Shown here: in pieces, positions 1 to 8,752 of the stretch
Layout of the letters: each line of letters begins with the position of its first letter
Numbering within the stretch: the stretch's first letter is position 1
NCBI RefSeq assembly: GCF_014842915.1
Contig: NZ_JACYXI010000008.1
Location: 186,001 to 250,000 of the forward strand
Direction: 5' to 3'
DNA: 64,000 nucleotides
Source: Roseibium litorale
GTDB taxonomy: Bacteria > Pseudomonadota > Alphaproteobacteria > Rhizobiales > Stappiaceae
The notes under the pieces: generated by a model
What the model was told of the DNA's origin: nothing
What the model saw: only the letters and a program-made list of their open reading frames with translations
Database searches by the model: none
Made by a program: the position numbers and the translations under genes

Positions 1-165
1 TGACGAACGGGCCAGAACACCGGCATTGCCGTATGACGTCTCCCGGCCGGGCTCGTTTTTATCGAGCAGCGTCACCTTCGCCCCGCGCTTCAAGAGCTCA
101 AGTGCGGTGCTGACACCCACCATGCCAGCGCCCACAACGATGATCGTTTTACCCGTGACGCCCAT
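1..165 (-). CDS. FAD-dependent amino-acid oxidoreductase (DAO family), N-terminal fragment cut by window edge
   Basis: The minus strand from an ATG at 165 reads open for 55 codons to the window edge. It gives a typical N-terminal dinucleotide-binding fold: a short lead, a hydrophobic strand IIVVGAGMVG, a helix and an acidic strand end (LLD). The GxGxxG pattern and the later motif TSYGNAGVL are characteristic of the D-amino-acid dehydrogenase/DadA-like FAD oxidoreductases, which strip amines or oxidise secondary amines at the membrane or in the cytosol. It lies 80 bases downstream of the ThDP-enzyme gene in the same direction, so the two are probably one catabolic operon. The substrate cannot be told from the fragment. 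Confidence 0.75.
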   Translation of the reverse strand, partial: MGVTGKTIIVVGAGMVGVSTALELLKRGAKVTLLDKNEPGRETSYGNAGVLARSS

Positions 166-246
166 GGGCTTTCAGTCTTTCTGTTGCTTTCGCCGAGCTG
201 TGTTAAGTCTTGGCGGCGCGTCTTGCGCCGCCAGCCGGATTTCAAT

Positions 247-2004
247 TCAGAGATACGTGATCTCGGCCGCCTCGAGGCTCAGGGGATCGCGCCCGCGTTT
301 CGTCAGCCACGAATAGACCGGCGGCACGCGATCGGCAATTGACTCGACATGAACGTCGATCAAGCAAGGGCCCTTTTCATGGGCGAAGGCTTCAGCAAGC
401 GCATGATCGAACTCGTCCGCAGTCTTTGCAGTCCACGCCTTGAGATCGAAAGCCTCTGCGATGGCCTGACCGCGCGGCGGCATGAAATCGACACCGAAGC
501 ATTGGTTGTGCCCCTGGAGCCGGTGCAGTCCCTTGATCCAGCCGAAATGACCATTGTTGAAGAGAATCAGGATCGCCGGAATTTTGAGGCGCACCAATGT
601 TTCCAGTTCGCCGACGGTCATTCCAAACGATCCATCGCCGAACATGCCGATTGGGCGCCGCGCCGGGTCAGCCCGCCACGCACCGACCGTTGCCGGAAGC
701 GCTGATCCCAGTCCGCCAAAAGCCCGCGGGATGGTGAAGCGCGTGCGGGGATCGTTAATCTTCAGGAAACGCGTCATGTGTGGCGTAGGCGTACCGGCAT
801 CGGAATAGATCAGGGCCGGTTTTCCGGACGCTTCCAGTGCCCGGTTGAAGCAGCGCACCGCCCGCTCGGGGCGCAAAGGCACGGTATTATTGCTCAAGAG
901 ACTTTCCGCGTTCTCCCAGAAATTGGAGCGGATTTCGTTGAGATGGTTGATCCACGGCTGATAGCGCTCTCCGGTGAAGCCGGCAGGAACGGCGGCCAGC
1001 AGATCGTTCAGCACAAGCTTGGCGTCACCGGCGATCGAAATCACGTTCTCATAGTTGTTCGCCATGATTTCCGGATTTATGTCGATCTGGGCAACGCGCT
1101 TGTTCAGCGTGATCTTGGGGAATGTCCAGCCGATGGTGACGACCGATCCCATCTTCGAGCCAACGAAGAGCACGAAATCGCTTTCCTCCATCGCCCGGTT
1201 GGCGTGCGGATGATAGCCGTTATCACCAATCACACCGATGGACAGGACGTGGTCATCCGGCATCGTTCCCTGACCGGTCATCGTGGTGCAGACCGGGATG
1301 TTCAGCCGCTCGGCAACCGCCAGAATGTTGTCACCAGCGCAGGAGCGGATCACACCGCCGCCGGAAACGATCAACGGGCGTTCGGCCTTCGCCAGCTTCT
1401 CCAAAAGGTTTTCAACCAGCCCCGGTGCGGGCCGGGTCGGAAATGCCGGGAATGTCATACATTCTGTTTCGATATGCAGCGATACCCGTGCCGGATCGAC
1501 TTCTGCTTTCAACATGTCTTCGGGAATTTGCAGATGGACAGCACCTGGCTTGCCCGAGCAGGCCGAACGGAAGGCGCGGCGGATGATTTCCGGCAATTTT
1601 TCCGCCGTTTTGACCTGGACCGACATTTTGGTCACCGGCTCGAAGAGTTTGGCGCAATCGAGCTCGGTCAAAACACCGCGCCCTTCACCCGGTAGCGGAA
1701 TGTCGATCGTCAGCAGAATGACAGGCACGGAAGAGGCGTTCGATTCAGCAATCGGCGGCAGCGAATACATCGCCCCCGCGCCCGAAGGGCATTCCACGAT
1801 CCCGGGCTTGTTGGTAAAACGCCCATAGGCATCCGCCATGAAACCGGCCGAGCGCTCGTCCCGCGCCATCACGTGGGTGATCTCGTCTTCCCGCATCTGC
1901 AGGGCTTCGTAAAGCGGCACATTCGTATCGCCGGGAACCCCGAATATCGTGTCGACGCCATAGCCGATCAGCATTTCAACAAGGATGTCTGCACCGTTCA
2001 TCAT
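247..2004 (-). CDS. Thiamine-diphosphate-dependent enzyme, acetolactate synthase-like
   Basis: The 585-residue protein has the full three-domain layout of the acetolactate synthase/pyruvate decarboxylase superfamily: N-terminal PYR domain with the ThDP-activating Glu in RDERSAGFMADAYGR (about residue 50), a central DHS-like domain, and a C-terminal PP domain with the GDGSFGM...NN metal/diphosphate motif around residues 460-490. Such enzymes decarboxylate 2-keto acids or carry out related C-C bond chemistry. The frame can begin at TTG 2007 or the tandem ATGs at 2004 and 2001; I chose an ATG. It runs directly into the FAD-oxidoreductase gene, so a pathway in which an amine is oxidised to a 2-keto acid and then decarboxylated is plausible. 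Not close enough in motifs to Xsc, oxalyl-CoA decarboxylase or biosynthetic IlvB to name. Confidence 0.85.
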   Translation of the reverse strand: MMNGADILVEMLIGYGVDTIFGVPGDTNVPLYEALQMREDEITHVMARDERSAGFMADAYGRFTNKPGIVECPSGAGAMYSLPPIAESNASSVPVILLTIDIPLPGEGRGVLTELDCAKLFEPVTKMSVQVKTAEKLPEIIRRAFRSACSGKPGAVHLQIPEDMLKAEVDPARVSLHIETECMTFPAFPTRPAPGLVENLLEKLAKAERPLIVSGGGVIRSCAGDNILAVAERLNIPVCTTMTGQGTMPDDHVLSIGVIGDNGYHPHANRAMEESDFVLFVGSKMGSVVTIGWTFPKITLNKRVAQIDINPEIMANNYENVISIAGDAKLVLNDLLAAVPAGFTGERYQPWINHLNEIRSNFWENAESLLSNNTVPLRPERAVRCFNRALEASGKPALIYSDAGTPTPHMTRFLKINDPRTRFTIPRAFGGLGSALPATVGAWRADPARRPIGMFGDGSFGMTVGELETLVRLKIPAILILFNNGHFGWIKGLHRLQGHNQCFGVDFMPPRGQAIAEAFDLKAWTAKTADEFDHALAEAFAHEKGPCLIDVHVESIADRVPPVYSWLTKRGRDPLSLEAAEITYL

Positions 2005-2588
2005 CAATCACCAGTTCCGCATTCGATTGGTATTGCAATCTAAGGGGAGCGGCTGATGCCAACTACAGACAGAATGACGGATAAAGGCAGGTGATCCGGC
2101 GATTTGGCGGCATGCCCAATGCGGCTGTCAAAACTCTCTTAGTATAGACGGCGCCCCCACTCCCGCTGCGGCGGAAAGTTGCAAAAAACCTGAGGCAATT
2201 GTCTTGGCCCAACCCGTGTGCTCCGCCGCCTCTTCTCTCTTCAGTGTGAGCGATACCTGAGGTGCGGTTTAAACGCCCATGAGCGGACTTTGTCTCAAGT
2301 CGCCTTATGAGATTGAGATTCCCACTCAGGGCACTTTAATTCGTAGGAAAAGAACTGCTGATTGGGCTGCTTTAGCACCTTCGACAACAAGCTTCTCATT
2401 ATGTAGCTCGGCTACTTGAATACCGAGTTTTTCGTGTAGGGCTTTGGCTGCTTGATCTCAGAGAGCATTGGGCATCGTTTGATTACCGCTCGATAACGTT
2501 ACAACTCCCTCGGAACATCTCTTCCAAATCGCGGCAACTCAGCGGATAGCGCAAGTCCCAGGTAACGGCCTGAACAATGAGTCGTGCC
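2005..2588. other. Intergenic stretch without recognisable gene
   Basis: About 580 bases upstream of the ThDP-enzyme gene. I see no open frame with family features on either strand and no clear terminator. It must hold the promoter of the minus-strand ThDP-enzyme operon near 2005-2100, but no convincing -35/-10 pair could be picked by eye. Confidence 0.5.
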
Positions 2589-2733
2589 TCAGAGTGCCCG
2601 CCCCTTGAAGCCGTCCTTCGATTGGAACTTCAGCTTTCCGGCAATGGCATTGACAATCATCGGCACGCTCCACAACCAGGGAGCGGGAATTTCTCCGCTG
2701 ATGGTCAATGGGCCGCTAACTACGAAAATTTGC
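2589..2733 (-). pseudogene. Possible C-terminal fragment of an unidentified protein
   Basis: In the minus frame ending with TGA at 2589-2591 the translation reads like folded protein (LTISGEIPAPWLWSVPMIV and NAIAGKLKFQSKDGFKGRAL) and not like random shadow. It has no start codon of its own and slightly overlaps the end of the regulator gene in another frame, so it is most likely a gene remnant left by a rearrangement. I cannot name the family. Confidence 0.3.
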
Positions 2734-5439
2734 GGCAAGCCCCTCCCGGTTTTCCGCCAGTGAGGCCGCGCGGCGTGAGGCCAGGGGGGCGCTTCTGGGG
2801 CGATCTGCCTGGGGTGCGAGTGTGGCCCATAAACGGTAGATCTCAGGTTCCTGCCACCGCTCGCCTGTCTGCCGGATGAGTTTCAATGCCGATGCAAGTG
2901 CCTGCAACCCTCTGGAGGGATCTCCGCACAGTCCCGCGGCTTCCGCATAAAGCGTCAGTCCAAAGGGGCGGGTGAGGTTCACATCCATGGCCTCGTACGC
3001 ATTCAAACCTGCCGTAAGCTGCTCTAACCCCGCCGGGGTGCCAAGAGCCACCTGAGCCCAACCGGCAAGCATGTCGCCAGAGGGCCGCCAGAACGGTATA
3101 TCGGCAGCGTTGCAAATGCCGATGAGGGCCTGTGCCCGCTCAAGGACGCATTCCGGGTCACCGCGCTTACGGGCGATCAGCGCGCCCGCCCAGAGCATCT
3201 GTGCCTGGCCGAATGGCTGGTCCAAAGCCGTGGTGAGGTCCAGGCCCTCGGCGAAATGCCGCTCAGCAAGGCCGTCCTGACCAAGCAACTGATGCACACA
3301 GGCGGCGTATTGATGGCACACGACACCCGGATCTTCGCCGAAGAGAACCATTGCCTCGGCCCCAAGACCAGGATCGTAGGCGCCGCACACGGCCTCGATA
3401 TGCGGCAAGCAAGCAGCAAGATCGCCTCGAAAGAACCGTGTTTGCCCAACGGCATTGTGCGCCACCATGGCATGAAGCGCGGGAGCCCCGTCGATCTGAT
3501 CATCTAGCCCCTGTGCCAGTTCAGCCGCAACTTTAAGGTCTGCTCTGGTCAAGTGGTGATTCCAAAGGCCTGCGAGCGCTGGAACAATCGTCGCTGGATC
3601 ATTCGTCTTCCCCGATAGCGCCGCCGCCCGCTCGTAAACATTGCGGAGTTCTGCTGTCGTGAAGTGATCGCTCAAAATCAGTGCGGCCCCCAGACCCAAA
3701 AGCGTGCGGCACTCCAACGTGCGCATTTCAGCATCAGTGTCAGACGCTTCAAAGGAAACCAGAGCCTTGCGCAACTGCTCCGCCGCGTCTGCAACCGCTC
3801 CGCGTTTCAAAGCCGTAAGGCCTGAAAGTCCACGATAGATGGCAGCCCGCTTCCAGTCGGCCGCGCGCTCGAAGTGATCGGCGAGGGTCGAGCTGATTTC
3901 ATCGCTTCGTGACTTGTAAGCTGCTTCGAGGCGGCTGCCGATCCGCTCGTGCACCCCCTGCCGGTTTGCCGCAGGAATGCTCTCGTAAAGCGCTTCCTGG
4001 TAAAGGGCATGCCTGAAGACGTATCGGGTTGCCTCAGTTCCATCGGGCAAGGTCATGGCGCCGGCCCGTTCAATAAAACGCCTGACATCCGCCAAACGGT
4101 CGAGAGCCGCTTCGATTTCTTCGACCTCCCGGCGGTCTTCACTCAACATGGCTGCGGAGAAATGACTTCCGGCGACGCTGGCAATCTCGAGGACTTTTCG
4201 CTCTTTGCTGTCCAGCCTGCGGATTTCTCCAGAGATGAAGCTGCGCGTGCCGCGCGTGATGGCCGCGGCAAGCGTTTCAACATGCTCTTTGCCGGACAGT
4301 GCGCCAGCCTCGAATTCCATCGCCCCGTCCCGGCGCCAATGATCGACCACCGCATCCACGAGAATGGCATGGCCTTCCGTTCTCTGCCTCAGCTCTTCGC
4401 AAAGCACGGAGGGCAGCTTTTTGCCCGGAAAGCGCCGGGAGAGGAAATCGGCGACAGCGGCTTGATCGAGCCCTTCGAGGGTCATCAGTTCCAAGCGAGG
4501 CAGCCGCTGCAGGTAGTGCAGGGTTGTTTGAAAGTCTCCGGACTTATCCAGCTCATCAAACCGGTACGTGCCAAGTACAAGCACTTTCGCAGGGCCAGGG
4601 CGTTGTGCCCAGGAGAGAAGCCAGGCAAGAGTGCTCTGGTCGGCCCAGTGCAGATCCTCCAGAACCAGGAGGCAAGGCTGCCGCTGTGAAAGCCGTTCCA
4701 AAAATGCTGTGAACTCCCGCAGCATGGAGTCGGGCCGGGCATCGATCAGGCTCCCAGATTGGGCAGGCGGCTGGCCAGCTGCACGCAATGCCGGGATCAT
4801 GTCCCGCCAGGAGGGAGCAACGTCCTCAAGCAACCTTAGAAACGGCCCTCGTGAGGAACCGTCCGCAAGCTGGGTCACGATTTCGATCAGGGGGCCATAG
4901 GGTTCCCTGGCTCCGGGATGAGGAATGCACTGTCCGCGCGCCATCTGGAAGGCGAGGGTTCGAGGCAACCTTGCACAAAAGGCTTCTATGAGCCGTGTCT
5001 TTCCGGATCCGGCTTCCCCAGCCACAATGGCTATCGTCCGTTTGCCGCGTCTTGCAGCCTCCGCGCAGGCGTCAAGCTTGTGAAGCTCCCTTTCCCGGCC
5101 CACGCATAATTGTGCATCGTCGCGGGCATTACCGCCGGCATTCAAAAGTGTGAGTTCACCGACGAGACGATATCCCTGCCGGCCCACCGTCTCGATGAAC
5201 TTGGATCTTTCGGCTGTGTCATCAAGAAGACGTCTCAGTTCCCGGATGCACTGCTTCGGGCCGGTTTCACGCCCATGCTGTTGTTCCCATACGGCGTGCC
5301 TCAGGTCGTTCTGGCTGACGACATCACCCTGCCGCGCATGAAGCTCCAGCAGCACCGCGAGTGTCTTGGGACGCAACCGAACGGCCTTCCCGTCAAGTAA
5401 CAGTTCGCCACGGGAAATATCGAGTTCGATCTTTGACAC
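2716..5439 (-). CDS. Winged-helix DNA-binding domain / predicted NTPase / helical-repeat transcriptional regulator
   Basis: The 907-residue protein starts with an OmpR/PhoB-type winged helix (residues 1-95; pattern LRPKTLAVLLEL...VWEQQHG...IRELRRLLDD...IETVGRQGYRLVGEL), followed by an AAA-like NTPase with Walker A AGEAGSGKTRL (about residues 138-148) and Walker B-like LLVLEDLHWAD, then a long TPR-like helical C-terminal half. This is the build of CadC-type/STAND regulators that bind a ligand through the C-terminal half. The GTG start at 5439 is used. It is divergent from the serine hydrolase-TpsB-serine hydrolase cluster with about 210 bases between the likely starts, so it is the natural regulator of that cluster. 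No response-regulator receiver or membrane segment is seen. Confidence 0.85.
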   Translation of the reverse strand: MSKIELDISRGELLLDGKAVRLRPKTLAVLLELHARQGDVVSQNDLRHAVWEQQHGRETGPKQCIRELRRLLDDTAERSKFIETVGRQGYRLVGELTLLNAGGNARDDAQLCVGRERELHKLDACAEAARRGKRTIAIVAGEAGSGKTRLIEAFCARLPRTLAFQMARGQCIPHPGAREPYGPLIEIVTQLADGSSRGPFLRLLEDVAPSWRDMIPALRAAGQPPAQSGSLIDARPDSMLREFTAFLERLSQRQPCLLVLEDLHWADQSTLAWLLSWAQRPGPAKVLVLGTYRFDELDKSGDFQTTLHYLQRLPRLELMTLEGLDQAAVADFLSRRFPGKKLPSVLCEELRQRTEGHAILVDAVVDHWRRDGAMEFEAGALSGKEHVETLAAAITRGTRSFISGEIRRLDSKERKVLEIASVAGSHFSAAMLSEDRREVEEIEAALDRLADVRRFIERAGAMTLPDGTEATRYVFRHALYQEALYESIPAANRQGVHERIGSRLEAAYKSRSDEISSTLADHFERAADWKRAAIYRGLSGLTALKRGAVADAAEQLRKALVSFEASDTDAEMRTLECRTLLGLGAALILSDHFTTAELRNVYERAAALSGKTNDPATIVPALAGLWNHHLTRADLKVAAELAQGLDDQIDGAPALHAMVAHNAVGQTRFFRGDLAACLPHIEAVCGAYDPGLGAEAMVLFGEDPGVVCHQYAACVHQLLGQDGLAERHFAEGLDLTTALDQPFGQAQMLWAGALIARKRGDPECVLERAQALIGICNAADIPFWRPSGDMLAGWAQVALGTPAGLEQLTAGLNAYEAMDVNLTRPFGLTLYAEAAGLCGDPSRGLQALASALKLIRQTGERWQEPEIYRLWATLAPQADRPRSAPLASRRAASLAENREGLAANFRS

Positions 5440-5652
5440 AGAAACGCAAATTCCAATGTTCAGGCAAGGCTGGATGTATGTGCCTTGAAGATAAATTTCA
5501 CTGATTCAAAAGCAACATATACCAATTTTGCACCGTTGCCGACTGTGCTTGACCCTGTGTTTTTCCTACGCCTGTCCTCTCGAAACACGCAACTGCGGTG
5601 CTTTGCGGTCACACGCTTGCCCCCTTTGCTGCCAGGAAGAGGACTGTGCGGG

Positions 5653-6927
5653 TTGAAGACGATCGTCAAAACAAGCCCTCTGGCCGCCAGAACCATGCGA
5701 TTGGCCGCATTCGTTCTGGTGTCAGCCTGCGGCATATCTACTGCCTTGTCCGCCGGGACATGTGTTGGGGACCTCGACAAGATCGTGATCGGGGCGGCAC
5801 ACAAACCGCTTCAGGACAAGCCGCTATCCGGCACGCTTGCCTCCAAACTGGACGAAGCCGTGAAGTCCGCACTTCCTCTTGCCGCGGCACCGGGTTTCAT
5901 TGTCGGGGTCCAGACGCCCGGTGGAAGCTGGAAAAAGGGCTATGGCGTCTCCAATCCCGCAACGGGCGCCCCGATGGTGCCGGGCATGCACACCCGTATC
6001 GGGTCCGTCACCAAGACCTTCACGGGGACGATAATCCTGCAGCTAGCAGAAGCAGGCCGTCTTTCTCTGGACGACACGATCAGCATGTATGTTGAGGGAA
6101 TTCCGGAGGGGGACAGGATCACCCTGCGCCAGCTTGCAAACATGACAAGCGGTGTGGCGAGCTACACGGCGTCCGGGCCGTTCGTCGAGATGTATCTTGG
6201 TCAGCCCGGCAAGGTTTTCACGCCGGAAGAGCTCCTGCCGTTCGCCATTGAGCTTTCGCCGCTTTTCGAGCCGGGAGCGCAATACGACTACTCCAACACG
6301 AACACGATCCTTCTCGGAATGGTCATCGAGAAAGTCACCAGTGAGCCGTTCGAGACGGTGTTGCGGTCCGGAATTCTTGAACCGCTTGGGCTGAAGGACA
6401 CCGTCTGGCCGGGAAGCCAGACGGATTTTCCGGCCCCCTATGCAGAAGGCGTCACCTTTCAGGGGAACGATTCCGAGACGGATCCAGCCCGTGTCGCCAC
6501 CCACTGGAACCCGGCCTCACTTTGGACCGCAGGGGAGCTGATCTCCAGCATTGATGACCTGCTTGTCTATGCCCGCGCACTTGCCACAGGGCGGGACCTC
6601 CTCGGGCCCAAGATGCAAGGTGAGAGGCTGCGTTCATTCGGCGGACCGGCAGGCTATGGGCTGGCGCTTCGCTGTACCGGGGCATGGATTGGCCATACTG
6701 GCGAAGTGCCCGGCTATACCACCGTCATCTATTACAATGGCCTGACTGATACGACCGTGGCCATTCAGGCAAACAGCGACATGCCCTCCGGCAATTGCGC
6801 CGATGCGGAAGAGGGTGGGGAGACGGCCGGCAACGGGTCTGTCAGCTGCTCTCTGCCTGCCATGCGGATCTTCAACGCTGTTGCTCCACTTCTGAGCGAA
6901 ACGGCTTCCGGGAAAACTGAACAATGA
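5653..6927 (+). CDS. Exported beta-lactamase-family serine hydrolase (class C/DD-peptidase-like), Sec signal
   Basis: 424 residues from a TTG start at 5653, chosen because AGGAAGAGGA sits 9 bases upstream and the start gives a clean signal peptide (KTIVKTSPLAARTMRLAAF, hydrophobic core, ending ALSA). An ATG at 5695 is the alternative; the frame stays open further upstream to 5485. The penicillin-binding-protein/class C beta-lactamase motifs are present: SVTK (Ser about 118, Lys about 121), YSN (Tyr about 213) and HTG (about 346). Family members are DD-peptidases, esterases or peptidases acting in the periplasm or outside the cell. Its stop overlaps the start of tpsB (ATGA), implying translational coupling with an outer-membrane transporter. 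Confidence 0.85.
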   Translation: MKTIVKTSPLAARTMRLAAFVLVSACGISTALSAGTCVGDLDKIVIGAAHKPLQDKPLSGTLASKLDEAVKSALPLAAAPGFIVGVQTPGGSWKKGYGVSNPATGAPMVPGMHTRIGSVTKTFTGTIILQLAEAGRLSLDDTISMYVEGIPEGDRITLRQLANMTSGVASYTASGPFVEMYLGQPGKVFTPEELLPFAIELSPLFEPGAQYDYSNTNTILLGMVIEKVTSEPFETVLRSGILEPLGLKDTVWPGSQTDFPAPYAEGVTFQGNDSETDPARVATHWNPASLWTAGELISSIDDLLVYARALATGRDLLGPKMQGERLRSFGGPAGYGLALRCTGAWIGHTGEVPGYTTVIYYNGLTDTTVAIQANSDMPSGNCADAEEGGETAGNGSVSCSLPAMRIFNAVAPLLSETASGKTEQ

Positions 6928-8660
6928 AAATGGACCTGTCCGTGACAAAACATGTGATCGCGCCCGTGCTCGTTTCTCACCGGCTCTCCGCTAAAGACGC
7001 TTTTGGGGCTGCAGCACAGAGGCGCGCCATAGCCGCCATGTTGACTGCTGGCCTTGTTTGCGCGATTGCATCCCCTGCGGCCGCTCAGAGCGTTGAAAAT
7101 GCCGTCGCCGGGCAAACAACCATCATAGACCGGTTTACCCCGCCCTCGCGGCCGGGCACGGTTGACATCACCGTTGAAGACCAGCGCAAGCGCGTGCCGG
7201 ATAACAAAGCTGAAGCCATGCGTTTCAGGCTGCGCTCGATTTCGGTCGAAGGCGCGCAGGCCGTTCCCAACGGAACTCTGGAGGCCGTCTGGCAGGACAG
7301 GATCGGCGAGCAAATCAGCCTTGCCGAGCTCTACCGGATCGCCGAGGCCGTGGATGCGGCCTATCTGAGGGCAGGGTACCTTTCGATGACCGTGGTTCCG
7401 GTACAGAATTTCAAGTCGGGTGAGGTCACGCTTCGCGTCTACGAAGGCTATTTGGAAACGGTCGAAATAACCAGTTCGATCCCCAACATCCGCGAGCGGC
7501 TGGCGCCCTACATCAGGCGGCTGACATCCATGCGCCCAATCCGCATCAAGGAGGCAGAGCGCATTCTGCTCCTCATGAGCGATCTTGGGGGGCTGCAGAT
7601 CGAAGGCACACTGGTGCGGCCACAGACACCTTCTGGCGGAGGCACACTCAAGCTTGCCGTGGACTTTAACCGGTACAGCGCGGGCATCGGTCTCGACAAT
7701 CTGGGTACGGACGAAGTCGGTCCGGTTGAACTCTCCGGCAACATCTCGGTCAACGATATCTTCGGCCTCTTCGAGACCACCAGCCTGGTGGGTGTGACCA
7801 TACCGGATTCTCCGGAGGAAATGATCCTTCTGCAGGCGTCTCAATCTGTCCCCATCGGCTTCAATGGCCTCAGCGCGGGTTACGACCTGACATATGTCAC
7901 CCAGAAGCCCGGCGGGGATCTCAAGAACGACGATATTGATATCGAGACCGTAATCGGCACTGCCAATCTGCAATATCCGTTCCTGCGCACGATTGATCAA
8001 AGCCTTTATGGCAAGGTGGAGATCAACCTGCGGAACGACCGGATAGACGTGATGGGTATGCGCGCCGCACGGGAACGAACCCGCTGGGCGACGATGGGGC
8101 TTAGATACGATCTCAGCTTCGGTGAAACGTCTTTTTCCGCCGGCACCGAACTCGGGCAGAGCCTGAGCCATGACGTCGAAGATGCGAGCGTTCCGGACGA
8201 TTACCGTTTCGGCAGGGCCGATTTCGACATCTCTCACAGTCTCGGATCTATCGCCCAGTTGCATTTGCGCACCACAGGCCAGTATTCGCCAACGCCGCTT
8301 CCGGGCTCTGTCCGGTTCTCGCTCGGCGGCGACCCCTATGGCTGGGCCTTCGACGGTGGCAGCCTGTCTGGGGACAGCGGTGTGGCCTCTGCCTTTGAAG
8401 TCAGCCACGACTTCGAAACCGGCTGGTCTACGCTGCCGGGCGTAACCCTCACAGCCTTCGCCGACTATGGCATTGTCTGGAGGGCGGATGCGGCCGCCGA
8501 GTATTCACGCGACTCGCTTGGCTCGGCCGGCATCGGTGTCAGCGGCATGGTGGCGGAGCGCGTTAATTTTCAGCTGCTTACAGCCACGCCTTGGCATAAG
8601 CCGGAAAACGCCGACGATCCGGGCACACGGGTTTTCTTCAGACTGGGCTTGGCCCTTTGA
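6924..8660 (+). CDS. ShlB/FhaC/HecB-type two-partner-secretion outer-membrane transporter (TpsB)
   Basis: 578 residues with an extended N-terminus and a signal peptide hydrophobic stretch ending SPAAAQS (about residue 55), a POTRA segment (FRLRSISVEGAQAVPNGTL onward, about residues 95-185) and a C-terminal region rich in amphipathic beta strands ending in an aromatic/hydrophobic C-terminus (FFRLGLAL), as in 16-strand TpsB barrels. The loop-6 signature seen in classic members (FSLGG...VRGF/Y..GSLSGD.G) appears here as FSLGGDPYGWAFDGGSLSGD, so the VRG(F/Y) arginine is absent. TpsB proteins export a large TpsA partner with a haemagglutinin TPS domain; no such gene lies here. Instead both neighbours in the same direction are serine hydrolases. 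Start overlaps the upstream stop by 4 bases. Confidence 0.85.
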   Translation: MKMDLSVTKHVIAPVLVSHRLSAKDAFGAAAQRRAIAAMLTAGLVCAIASPAAAQSVENAVAGQTTIIDRFTPPSRPGTVDITVEDQRKRVPDNKAEAMRFRLRSISVEGAQAVPNGTLEAVWQDRIGEQISLAELYRIAEAVDAAYLRAGYLSMTVVPVQNFKSGEVTLRVYEGYLETVEITSSIPNIRERLAPYIRRLTSMRPIRIKEAERILLLMSDLGGLQIEGTLVRPQTPSGGGTLKLAVDFNRYSAGIGLDNLGTDEVGPVELSGNISVNDIFGLFETTSLVGVTIPDSPEEMILLQASQSVPIGFNGLSAGYDLTYVTQKPGGDLKNDDIDIETVIGTANLQYPFLRTIDQSLYGKVEINLRNDRIDVMGMRAARERTRWATMGLRYDLSFGETSFSAGTELGQSLSHDVEDASVPDDYRFGRADFDISHSLGSIAQLHLRTTGQYSPTPLPGSVRFSLGGDPYGWAFDGGSLSGDSGVASAFEVSHDFETGWSTLPGVTLTAFADYGIVWRADAAAEYSRDSLGSAGIGVSGMVAERVNFQLLTATPWHKPENADDPGTRVFFRLGLAL

Positions 8661-8752
8661 CGGAGCCTTCAGCCGTTGCTTCGCAGATGCCGGCGGTCCT
8701 GGCCGGCAGAGTGTTGCAGATTTGAATTCAAAAAAAGATTGAGAGGTTTCGC

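Noticed and set aside
6765..8408. A long open frame on the minus strand opposite tpsB
   Set aside because: High-GC antisense shadow; His/Arg/Gln-rich composition and no family features, while the plus strand reads as TpsB throughout.
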